From a virus: a DNA stretch of 52,838 nt. The notes below the pieces were generated by a model. It was not told the DNA's origin. It worked only from the letters and a program-made list of their open reading frames with translations, and did no database searches. The translations under genes were made by a program, and so were the position numbers. Within the stretch, counting starts at the first letter, position 1, and each line of letters starts with the position of its first letter. The stretch lies in IMG/VR virus record IMGVR_UViG_3300022074_000061, positions 1 to 52,838 of that record; one strand, given 5' to 3'. This document shows positions 16,729 through 23,208 of the stretch, in pieces.

Positions 16729-17285
16729 TGGCAATAGGTAAAGTAGAGAAACTAAAGTATATTGAAAAATCAGATAGATCAAGATCTAGATTTTTAACTA
16801 GTGATACAGAAAATACACCACAAATTACACGTGAACCAACTGCAAGAAGAGGTTTACGTAGAGCTACAGCTAGAGATCAAGCTAGACAACAAAGTACAGT
16901 CATTCAAAAAGAACAACAGGGTAGTATATTTGTTGTTAAAACCAATACAGTAAATACATTATATTTTTTAACTGAATTAGAAAAAGGACAAAGTATAAGA
17001 GATATGATAATATCACACTGGAGTAGTTCTAGCACTGATGCAGTAATAAGTTTATATTGGAGTGTATCACCACCATCTGAAGTTGAGGTAACAGTTTTAG
17101 CGGGTAGAATAAGTGCGCAAACTAAAGGCAATTTTGCAAGACTACTTACAATAGACATGCCTCATTCAACAACATTATCATTAGCAGACAATCATATTAT
17201 TAATTCGTTTGGAAATTTAGATAGAAATATATATTTTTATGCTGTAAGTTCTCAACAATATACACAGTGGACGATAATAAAATAA
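16728..17285 (+). CDS. Hypothetical structural protein, 185 residues
   Basis: An Arg-rich N-terminal part (DRSRSRFLTSD, RREP-like REPTARRGLRRATARDQARQ) leads to a beta-rich C-terminal domain from about residue 65 (GSIFVVKTNTVNTLYFLTEL). The design suggests a tail- or fibre-attached protein with a flexible basic arm. No recognised family. The next gene begins inside its last codons. Confidence 0.5.
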   Translation: MAIGKVEKLKYIEKSDRSRSRFLTSDTENTPQITREPTARRGLRRATARDQARQQSTVIQKEQQGSIFVVKTNTVNTLYFLTELEKGQSIRDMIISHWSSSSTDAVISLYWSVSPPSEVEVTVLAGRISAQTKGNFARLLTIDMPHSTTLSLADNHIINSFGNLDRNIYFYAVSSQQYTQWTIIK

Positions 17286-17515
17286 AGTTCTGTGTACCAA
17301 TTTGGATGTCAAATTGGGTTTTTGAGGACAAAAGAAAAAACAAATTTACTATTAGTGACGTTATAGTTAAAGGGCACAATAAAGATGAGATTATATCAAA
17401 TCCAGTAATTGTTAATAAAGTCGTTAGAAAAATAAACGGCAAGAGAAAGAACAAACAATTAAAGCCAATAAATTTAACACTAATCAAGCAGCATGGCTAT
17501 GGTGTTAAAGAGTAA
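17267..17515 (+). CDS. Hypothetical protein, 82 residues
   Basis: Starts with GTG inside the end of the preceding gene (19-base overlap); an internal ATG at 17306 is an alternative start giving 69 residues. Basic (VVRKINGKRKNKQLKP near the end). Unrecognised. Confidence 0.45.
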   Translation: MDDNKIKFCVPIWMSNWVFEDKRKNKFTISDVIVKGHNKDEIISNPVIVNKVVRKINGKRKNKQLKPINLTLIKQHGYGVKE

Positions 17516-17529
17516 CTAATATAAAATGT

Positions 17530-18813
17530 ATGTCACTTAATGACGAAATAAAAGAATATTTATTAAACAATCCAAATCTTTTACGTAGTAAATATGCTGA
17601 CACAGCAAAAAAGTTTGGAACAAACTATGAGCAGATAAGAACTATAGCTCGTAGAATCAGAAAAGATAATCCTGATACAGCTCCTAAAGAAAAAGAAGTA
17701 TTACACTTTCAAGAAACAAAAGATCAAGCTATACTTTCCGCAGAAAATTGCACAAGAGTAAAGTCACTTGAAGATTTATTATCAGCATGTAGTGTTGATT
17801 TAGATACATGGGAAGTTGACAAATATGATATAGGTACATATGAGGTTACAGGTTTTGACGCAAAGCGTAAGCCTATTACAATTACAATGTATAGAACAAA
17901 AGCTTGGTTAAAAAAAATTAAAGCAGAACTTAATATTGCTCAAGTAAAAAAACAAATCATAGAAGATCTGTCAAGTCTTTCTCCTATAGTAAATAAAAAA
18001 GAAAGATGCAGACCAGATGATCGTAATGATTTGCACCTCTTAGAAATATCTGCATTTGATTTACATTTAGGTAAAATAGGTATTAAGGGTGATGAGTATA
18101 GTATGGATATAGCTTCAGAACGCCTTTTAAGCGCCATAGAGCACCTTTTATACAGAGCACAGGGGTATTACATAGATAAAATATTATTTATCGTAGGACA
18201 AGATCTATTGAACTCAGATGGTGATTGGCCAATACCAAGCACAACAAAAGGTACACCGCAGTTTAACAGTAATTATCATATAGATATGTACCGCACAGCA
18301 AGAAAACTTATGATTAAAGCGATTAATAGATTATCAGAAATAGCAGACGTACATGTTATGGTAATACCAGGTAATCATGATAGAGAATCTATTATGCACT
18401 TAGGTGATCTGTTAGAGTTGTATTATGAAAACAATAAGAATGTTAAAGTTGACAACTCTGATTGTTTAATGAAAGCAATACCATATGGTAATAATTTGAT
18501 TGTAAGTGATCATGGTGATGGTCCAAAAACAAATGATTTACCAGGCATTATTTCACAAAGGTTTAAAAATTTATGGAGTGATGTGACTTATGTAGAGGTG
18601 CATAGGGGTCACTATCATACTAATAAAGCAACAAAACTACAAGCAATAGAAGAGCTAAATGGTATTACAGTTAGAAACTTATCTTCTATGTCAGCCACAG
18701 ACTATTGGCATGATTCTAAAGGATTTATTGGCAATATAAAAAAAGCACAAGCTTTTATATATAGTCGCAATAACGGACTACAGGGTATCCTGAACTACAA
18801 CGTAAATATTTAG
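17530..18813 (+). CDS. Calcineurin-like metallophosphoesterase
   Basis: 427 residues. An N-terminal helix-turn-helix-like segment (about 10-45, KYADTAKKFGTNYEQIRTIA) precedes the enzyme domain. All metal-site motifs are present: D177-L-H179 in SAFDLHLGK, VGQD225 with LNSD230, GNHD at 281-284, SDH328, and GHYH at 360-363. The fold hydrolyses phosphoesters with two metal ions; in phages such enzymes act on nucleic acid ends or nucleotides. The added helix-turn-helix points to a DNA substrate. It is the last + strand gene before the convergent replication operon. Substrate is inferred, the fold is secure. Confidence 0.85.
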   Translation: MSLNDEIKEYLLNNPNLLRSKYADTAKKFGTNYEQIRTIARRIRKDNPDTAPKEKEVLHFQETKDQAILSAENCTRVKSLEDLLSACSVDLDTWEVDKYDIGTYEVTGFDAKRKPITITMYRTKAWLKKIKAELNIAQVKKQIIEDLSSLSPIVNKKERCRPDDRNDLHLLEISAFDLHLGKIGIKGDEYSMDIASERLLSAIEHLLYRAQGYYIDKILFIVGQDLLNSDGDWPIPSTTKGTPQFNSNYHIDMYRTARKLMIKAINRLSEIADVHVMVIPGNHDRESIMHLGDLLELYYENNKNVKVDNSDCLMKAIPYGNNLIVSDHGDGPKTNDLPGIISQRFKNLWSDVTYVEVHRGHYHTNKATKLQAIEELNGITVRNLSSMSATDYWHDSKGFIGNIKKAQAFIYSRNNGLQGILNYNVNI

Positions 18814-18814
18814 T

Positions 18815-18928
18815 TTATAGTTCAGTTTTTTTATCTGCTTCTCTTTTATATATTTCAAGTAACATAGATATAATAGAACAACCTATTATGTATATCATTA
18901 TTAGTGTAATTCCAAGTATTATTAGCAT
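18815..18928 (-). CDS. Small single-TM protein, 37 residues
   Basis: A short minus-strand gene after the end of the DNA-metabolism operon, reading ATG at 18928 to TAA. The product begins MLIILGITLIMIYIIGCSII, one membrane span, and ends with a charged cytoplasmic tail EIYKREADKKTEL. The clean hydrophobic-then-charged design is not what random AT-rich DNA gives. The hairpin at 18939-19004 lies between it and the upstream gene, so expression may be by read-through. Confidence 0.4.
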   Translation of the reverse strand: MLIILGITLIMIYIIGCSIISMLLEIYKREADKKTEL

Positions 18929-18938
18929 AGTTTAAAAA

Positions 18939-19004
18939 AATCCTACCCCATGATAGGGAGTTTAATCAGAAAAGTAATACGATCATGGATTATAGGGTAG
19001 GATT
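18939..19004. terminator. Inverted repeat between convergent genes
   Basis: AATCCTACCC (18939-18948) pairs perfectly with GGGTAGGATT (18995-19004). Inside, CATGAT (18949-18954) pairs with ATCATG (18982-18987). A-rich flanks on the left and T-rich flanks on the right allow termination in both directions. It overlaps the stop codon of the minus-strand gene at 19003 and lies 126 bases beyond the + strand phosphoesterase gene. Confidence 0.6.
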
Positions 19005-19275
19005 ATTCTTTTAGTTTGTCAAGCTCAAAACTAAGATGTGCTATAGCTTTCTTAATATCGGATATACCACCATCACTATGTTTACGTTTAGATCGCAAAC
19101 AATATGTAACGGCAGTTCCGACATTATATGATAGGTCAAAGTCTTCAATAACCTTTCTAGCTTCATAACGATATTTACTTCCAACATAGTATGTAGGTAT
19201 TCTATCATCACCAGTTGTGGTTGGATAAAAACCATTTCTACCAATCTCCCAGTAATATTTGTTATGTTCACTCAC
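19003..19275 (-). CDS. DUF3310-like protein
   Basis: 90 residues. KYRYEARKVIEDFDLSYNVG, TAVTYCLRSKRKHSDGG and SDIKKAIAHLSFELDKL follow the DUF3310 pattern (Y..E....I......G.A..Y..R...K......D..KA..YL..EL) found in many phages and often called a nucleotide-kinase-associated protein, with function unproven. Start is GTG overlapping the TAG of the upstream gene. It is the last large gene of the minus-strand operon. Confidence 0.65.
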   Translation of the reverse strand: MSEHNKYYWEIGRNGFYPTTTGDDRIPTYYVGSKYRYEARKVIEDFDLSYNVGTAVTYCLRSKRKHSDGGISDIKKAIAHLSFELDKLKE

Positions 19276-19667
19276 TAATCTAGTTTTGTTTTGTAGTGTT
19301 CAATTATTGTATTCATCTGTCTTCTGTAAAACAACTCAAAGTCAACATATTCCATTTCTCCAGAATCTCCATTTAGTTGCTTTGGCTGTGTTTTTTCCCA
19401 CAGCTTAAACATTACAGATCTTAATCTTTGACTTACAGTCTTTTCATTAAACTCTGTGTTAGCTGTTGCTTTTTCAACCGCATCTATTTGATCTTGCGAT
19501 ATAGAATTAGTTGATACTAAAACGTAACCAGGTTTTTTTATTAGTGAAAATACTTTAACCATAGTTTCGTTTGAAAGTTCAGGTGTACCGATATATATAC
19601 GCAGACTTCCGTCTGCTAATGTACTAACTTTATCAATACCACCTTCAAAAACTACTGAATTTTTCAT
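19275..19667 (-). CDS. Conserved phage protein of unknown function
   Basis: 130 residues. An N-terminal beta part (VFEGGIDKVSTLADGSLRIY) is followed by a helical C-terminal part. I recall proteins with GIDKxSTLADGSxRIYI from phage replication regions, but not their role. It overlaps the exonuclease gene upstream and the DUF3310 gene downstream, so it is part of the DNA-metabolism operon. Confidence 0.6.
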   Translation of the reverse strand: MKNSVVFEGGIDKVSTLADGSLRIYIGTPELSNETMVKVFSLIKKPGYVLVSTNSISQDQIDAVEKATANTEFNEKTVSQRLRSVMFKLWEKTQPKQLNGDSGEMEYVDFELFYRRQMNTIIEHYKTKLD

Positions 19668-20479
19668 AGTATGTCTTCAAAATTATTAATTTCAATAGGA
19701 TGCCTTTCAAGATCATCTACCCACAATGAAATAGATGGACCAGGCCATATATCTGCATCCATACATTTTTTGTATAAATACAATTCATTATTATATATTT
19801 CTCTACCCCTGTCTAGTATATCACCATTTAGTTCAAATACATTCAAACTATAAGGTGGACTCTTTTCAATAGCCAAAATATAATATGATACGGCTCTTAC
19901 AGCATCTGTATAAAATGCTGCTTGTTTATGATACATATACTTTCTAATTGATCTTGTAAATGGTTTTAAATTACAATCTTGTGTAGTTTTTAAGTCAACA
20001 ATAATATCATTTTTATTACAATGTATATCTAGCATACCTTTACAATTTACATCATACTCATGATTATTCCAGGCTATAATTTGTTCAGGTTTGCCAATTG
20101 TTAACAAATCTTTACACAATGAATCTTGCAGTAATTTATCTGACATCATTCGTATAGTTGCAAGTTCGTTTTCTGAAAGTAAAGTTTTGAACTGATTTTT
20201 CAACATAAAATCAGCGTAGTCAAGTTTACCCTGTTTGGTTCTTTTATCTATGTTTGGTGTTACAACATAGTGTTTATCAAACTCATCAGGCTGTAATACA
20301 TACATATGAAATGCTGATCCAAACTTCATAGCAGGACTAGGAGGTTGTGAGTTGTTTAGCATGTACTGAAAATATTCAGGTGATTTGTTTGTTAAATGGC
20401 TTAACATACTATTAGATACATAGTCTGTATCATTATAATAGTTTTCATACGTTAAGTTGTGATCTGTAATTAATTTCAT
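19664..20479 (-). CDS. PD-(D/E)XK exonuclease, RecE/DUF3799-like
   Basis: 271 residues from the ATG at 20479; a TTG at 20500 would add seven unlikely residues. MKFGSAFHMYVLQPDEF (51-67), GMLDI (148-152), IIVDLKTTQ (159-167) and KQAAFYTDA (185-193) are the ordered motifs of the RecE-like/exodeoxyribonuclease VIII clade; D151, D162 and K164 form the metal site. It should resect double-stranded ends 5' to 3' to give single strands for the Rad52-type annealase at 22373. It has its own promoter and a long hairpin leader, unlike most operon members. Confidence 0.8.
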   Translation of the reverse strand: MKLITDHNLTYENYYNDTDYVSNSMLSHLTNKSPEYFQYMLNNSQPPSPAMKFGSAFHMYVLQPDEFDKHYVVTPNIDKRTKQGKLDYADFMLKNQFKTLLSENELATIRMMSDKLLQDSLCKDLLTIGKPEQIIAWNNHEYDVNCKGMLDIHCNKNDIIVDLKTTQDCNLKPFTRSIRKYMYHKQAAFYTDAVRAVSYYILAIEKSPPYSLNVFELNGDILDRGREIYNNELYLYKKCMDADIWPGPSISLWVDDLERHPIEINNFEDIL

Positions 20480-20498
20480 ATTCTGTTTGTAAAACACC

Positions 20499-20523
20499 AA
20501 GAGACTCCCAGAAGGGAGCTCTT
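20499..20523 (-). promoter_or_regulatory. Leader hairpin before the exonuclease gene
   Basis: On the minus strand AAGAGCTCCC pairs with GGGAG-CTCTT across a TTCT loop, with one bulged base: a ten-pair stem that can extend by three more (CAC/GTG). It ends about 20 bases before the exonuclease ATG and is not followed by a T run, so it is more likely a translational or anti-termination element than a terminator. Confidence 0.5.
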
Positions 20524-20572
20524 AGTGCAAACAAAACAAAAACCATGGTGAACACGGAAAGAGAAAGTACTA

Positions 20573-20580
20573 CAAAAGTA
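20573..20580 (-). promoter_or_regulatory. Bacteroidetes-type -7 element TACTTTTG
   Basis: On the minus strand TACTTTTG (20580 to 20573) matches TAnnTTTG and lies 93 bases before the exonuclease ATG, just beyond the end of the upstream gene. It gives the exonuclease a separate transcript with an unusually long leader for this phage. Confidence 0.5.
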
Positions 20581-20586
20581 ATGATT

Positions 20587-20892
20587 TTATTCTTTGGTCT
20601 CTACTTTTTTCTCTGATTTGTTTTGCTTGTCTATATTAATCATTCTTTCTATAATTTGTTCTGCATTTGGTATCTGCATGCAGTATTTATAAAGAGTCTT
20701 TTTAAATTGATTAATCTCTTTAGTTGAAGCTGATTTATTATACACAACATGTGCCCATGAAAGCAGTGACACTTCATGATTTTGTAAAGCTTCTTTAAGT
20801 ATTTTCATAGTATCAGCTACTACAGGATTTACTTTAAAATTCCTTCCATCAATTTTGATTTCAGTTTTTTTTATTTTCATTTTACGTTTCAT
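20587..20892 (-). CDS. Hypothetical protein, 101 residues
   Basis: Basic N-terminus (MKRKMKIKKTEIKIDG) and acidic/Lys-rich tail around a helical core (VVADTMKILKEALQNHEVSLL). Overlaps the gene upstream by eleven bases. Position between RusA and the exonuclease suggests a recombination or replication accessory. Family not recognised. Confidence 0.55.
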   Translation of the reverse strand: MKRKMKIKKTEIKIDGRNFKVNPVVADTMKILKEALQNHEVSLLSWAHVVYNKSASTKEINQFKKTLYKYCMQIPNAEQIIERMINIDKQNKSEKKVETKE

Positions 20893-21094
20893 ATTTATAT
20901 TCTACTAGTAAGACTTCTTCTTTTATTGTCATTATGGCTTGTATTTTGCCAGTCAACAAAAAATATTGTTTACCATACTTAGGAACTTGATTAAGTTCTT
21001 TTTGGTATTGTTCTATTTTATAATCTAATTTTTTATGAATCCGCTCTATAAATTTATTGCGCGGTTCAAAATATATTTCATCTGATAATTTCAT
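20882..21094 (-). CDS. Hypothetical helical protein, 70 residues
   Basis: Almost entirely helical, charged (FIERIHKKLDYKIEQYQKEL). Overlaps the RusA gene upstream by four bases and the next gene downstream. No recognised domain. Confidence 0.55.
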   Translation of the reverse strand: MKLSDEIYFEPRNKFIERIHKKLDYKIEQYQKELNQVPKYGKQYFLLTGKIQAIMTIKEEVLLVEYKYET

Positions 21095-21456
21095 AATACT
21101 GATATATATACTCCTGCATTATTTTTATCATAGCCATATTCTTCAAATATAGGTATGATAATATTGCAGTTATCATCTTCAAGATATTCATATTTTACCA
21201 TAAGATCATGGACAGTTTGACAAGGGTTTATGTAATCAAACCTACGTTTACTATTTCTAATAAACTTTAAACTAATCTTATAAGGTATATCCTTGTCTTT
21301 GATTATATTTTGAAATTTAAATTTATTTACTAACCACTGATCTTTAGTATTTTTAATATACTTTGATACAGTTTTTGAATTAACAAAATACTTTCCTGTC
21401 CATATTTTACTGTTTTTTGAGGATGGTACATTTCCTGCTATAAATATTTTATCCAT
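21091..21456 (-). CDS. RusA-like Holliday junction resolvase
   Basis: 121 residues from the ATG at 21456. The promoter TACATTTG four bases upstream supports this start over one 33 bases earlier. NVPSSKNSKIW (9-19), then FIRNSKRRFDYINPCQTVHD (65-84), LMVKYEYLEDDN (85-96) and DKNNAG (110-115) follow the RusA pattern; D74, D84, D94/D95 and K111 are the expected catalytic acidic and basic residues. It would cut four-way junctions made during recombination-dependent replication or before packaging. Followed by two small genes in the same operon. Confidence 0.75.
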   Translation of the reverse strand: MDKIFIAGNVPSSKNSKIWTGKYFVNSKTVSKYIKNTKDQWLVNKFKFQNIIKDKDIPYKISLKFIRNSKRRFDYINPCQTVHDLMVKYEYLEDDNCNIIIPIFEEYGYDKNNAGVYISVL

Positions 21457-21460
21457 GCAG

Positions 21461-21468
21461 CAAATGTA
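21461..21468 (-). promoter_or_regulatory. -7 element TACATTTG, near-leaderless RusA promoter
   Basis: TACATTTG on the minus strand is separated from the RusA ATG by only CTGC. With transcription starting about seven bases after the element, the mRNA would begin at or beside the start codon. Confidence 0.55.
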
Positions 21469-21488
21469 ATAAAAAACAAAGAGTTGCA

Positions 21489-21596
21489 CCCAAGGGGAAT
21501 TTGGCGCACTTAAGTCTTAAAGAATAAATAAAAGGGTTGTTTATCAATGTATGTTACCATACAATTTATTTATTTATTCTACCTGATACCCTTGGG
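21489..21596. repeat. Nested inverted repeats between ssb and rusA
   Basis: Three dyads share one centre. Outer: CCCAAGGG (21489-21496) and CCCTTGGG (21589-21596). Middle: AGAATAAATAAA (21521-21532) and TTTATTTATTCT (21569-21580), twelve perfect pairs. Inner: TGTATG (21548-21553) and CATACA (21558-21563) with a four-base loop. The element fills most of the non-coding space between the SSB-like gene and the RusA promoter. It could be a structured terminator of the SSB transcript or a replication or recombination site. Confidence 0.6.
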
Positions 21597-21607
21597 ATTT
21601 GTTATCT

Positions 21608-22189
21608 CTAGAATGGAAGATCATCATCTACTTCATGACCAACATAATCGCTGTTAGCATTAGATGACCAATCTTTATGTTTTTGTGAAAACTCAGATTT
21701 TTGATCTTGTGTTAGTTTTTTATTCATATCTGGTGTATATGTACAATTACCACCTTCTTTAGATGACCACCTATATCTGACTGATTCTCTTATCACGGGT
21801 TCATCAGTGTCTCTGTTTACACTAATATACTGTTCAGATATAAATGCTACCATCAAAGACTTACCAATAGAAGAATTCATAGCTGTGCTGTCATCAGAAA
21901 AATCTTTGACACCTGCATTGACTAAGAAGTCTTTTATTTGTTTGGTTTTCCATTCCATAGTGGATGGTTTGTCTGTTTCTTTTACAGCCCAAAATCTACA
22001 TCTACCAACTTTGTTATTACTACTAACATTGAAATCTATAAATGGAGATCCATTATAGTTATCTAAATTGTCAGAAGTAGATATACTAGTAATTGTACAT
22101 AAATGTGCACCAGGTTTTATATATTCAACTTTTTCACCTTTAGTATAGGTTTGTTTAGTTGTGTTTAAATTAAAGGGTAATACTTTCAT
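21608..22189 (-). CDS. Single-stranded DNA-binding protein-like
   Basis: 193 residues. An N-terminal beta-rich part fits an OB fold (KPGAHLCTITSISTS, PFIDFNVSSNNKVGRCRFWA). A polar linker leads to the C-terminus EVDDDLPF, the acidic tip with terminal Pro-Phe that bacterial SSBs use to recruit partner enzymes. The neighbours are the annealase and RusA, as expected for a recombination set. The sequence is too diverged for the classic SSB signature, so the call rests on tail, length and context. Confidence 0.7.
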   Translation of the reverse strand: MKVLPFNLNTTKQTYTKGEKVEYIKPGAHLCTITSISTSDNLDNYNGSPFIDFNVSSNNKVGRCRFWAVKETDKPSTMEWKTKQIKDFLVNAGVKDFSDDSTAMNSSIGKSLMVAFISEQYISVNRDTDEPVIRESVRYRWSSKEGGNCTYTPDMNKKLTQDQKSEFSQKHKDWSSNANSDYVGHEVDDDLPF

Positions 22190-22370
22190 TTATAATATTT
22201 TTTAAGTGTCCTAATTTTTCAATTAGTGCTATATACTTCAATTTATAAGTCTCATTGTTTTTTCGTAATCTTGCATTTTCTTGTTTTAAGGTTTGCAATT
22301 GTTCAATAAGTTCTTCTTTATTTTCTTCAACAGGTATGTTGATACTATTTTTTGGTATATAAGTTTCCAT
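22170..22370 (-). CDS. Coiled-coil protein, 66 residues
   Basis: Residues 14-60 form a coiled coil (ENKEELIEQLQTLKQENARL). It overlaps the SSB-like gene by twenty bases and follows the annealase gene after a two-base gap, with the A/T-rich leader AATTAATT-ATG. An adaptor in the recombination complex is possible. No family recognised. Confidence 0.55.
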   Translation of the reverse strand: METYIPKNSINIPVEENKEELIEQLQTLKQENARLRKNNETYKLKYIALIEKLGHLKNIINESITL

Positions 22371-22372
22371 AA

Positions 22373-22834
22373 TTAATTATTTTTAATTTTCCAATTTATA
22401 TATTTTGTAAGTGTATCACCGTCAAAAATGATTTTATCTTTTTCAGGAGCATAGGGATATTCTTTTCCTTTCCATTGTTTTGTGGTAAGTGTTTGTATTG
22501 TTAGTCTATACAAAAATCTACCTATACCCCATGATACACATGCACGCTTAAATGCATCTGATACGTGACCTTTGTCTTTTTCTACATTAGACTCTGATCC
22601 TGTATCTGATTTCCATATCCAAATGTTTTCATTACAAAGAATACCTACTTTACAAAACAGTAAACCATTTTCTTCGTAGAATACACTTTGCCATTTGTCA
22701 GGACCTACCACTTCATCAAGTAGATCTTGACAGTCTCTTGCATCAATATATGCGACACAAGTAGCTTTACCAAATCTAATAGATTGTACTCTCCATTTAT
22801 ATGGTAATTCTTTTTTAAGATCGTTTAAATTCAT
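22373..22834 (-). CDS. Rad52/22-type single-strand annealing protein
   Basis: 153 residues, the size of a minimal Rad52 core. VAYIDARDCQDLLDEVVG (27-44) with PDKWQ, IWIWKSDTGSES (71-82), KGHVSDAFKRACVSWGIGRF (88-107) and LY are the family blocks, including the basic VSDAFKRA helix that lies in the DNA groove. It should anneal complementary single strands produced by the exonuclease at 19664, with the SSB-like protein as partner. This trio is typical of phages with recombination-driven replication. Confidence 0.8.
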   Translation of the reverse strand: MNLNDLKKELPYKWRVQSIRFGKATCVAYIDARDCQDLLDEVVGPDKWQSVFYEENGLLFCKVGILCNENIWIWKSDTGSESNVEKDKGHVSDAFKRACVSWGIGRFLYRLTIQTLTTKQWKGKEYPYAPEKDKIIFDGDTLTKYINWKIKNN

Positions 22835-23032
22835 TTAAATCTTTTTTTTTGCAATTACAAATTTGATAAACCTGCGTATCATTACAGGCTTACCCTTTAA
22901 CAATAGTAGTAAAGCAATCTCTTTGAACGCAATTACTAATATTTTTTTTACAAGTGTTTGATTTATATTAAGATCATGTGCTATCTCAGCAACAATATCT
23001 TTTAGCTTTGATACTTTCTTTTTCTCCTCCAT
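22835..23032 (-). CDS. Short HU/IHF-like DNA-binding protein
   Basis: 65 residues: KLKDIVAEIAHDLNINQTLV and a second helix (VIAFKEIALLLLLKG) followed by GKPVMIRRFIKFVIAKK, which reads as the helical half of HU/IHF up to its first strand. The long DNA-wrapping arm is missing, so it may act as a dimerising half-HU. The promoter TATATTTG is seven bases before the ATG, and a perfect dyad covers the start codon. One base separates it from the annealase gene. Confidence 0.55.
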   Translation of the reverse strand: MEEKKKVSKLKDIVAEIAHDLNINQTLVKKILVIAFKEIALLLLLKGKPVMIRRFIKFVIAKKKI

Positions 23033-23039
23033 GTGGAGG

Positions 23040-23047
23040 CAAATATA
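23040..23047 (-). promoter_or_regulatory. -7 element TATATTTG with dyad over the start codon
   Basis: TATATTTG on the minus strand, seven bases before the ATG at 23032. The dyad CCTCCA-TG-TGGAGG (23026-23039) abuts the element and contains the start codon, so a repressor, perhaps the HU-like product itself, could block initiation there. Confidence 0.55.
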
Positions 23048-23052
23048 GTAAA

Positions 23053-23208
23053 TTATTTTCTATTATCAAAATAGCAAACAGTTAAATACATTAGAACCAT
23101 TATGGTTGCAGTAAGTATAAAAGCAAATATGTAAGGCATAATAGTAATTACAATTACATATAATACAACAAAAACTGTAAACGGATAACGCGTTATTATA
23201 TTATGCAT
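23053..23208 (-). CDS. Small two-TM protein, 51 residues
   Basis: ATG at 23208 overlaps the end of the helicase gene by eight bases, TAA at 23053. The product has a short basic start (MHNIITRYP) and two hydrophobic spans (FTVFVVLYVIVITIMPYIF and FILTATIMVLMYLTVCYF), ending DNRK. The overlap and the clear membrane pattern support a real gene. Function unknown. Confidence 0.5.
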   Translation of the reverse strand: MHNIITRYPFTVFVVLYVIVITIMPYIFAFILTATIMVLMYLTVCYFDNRK

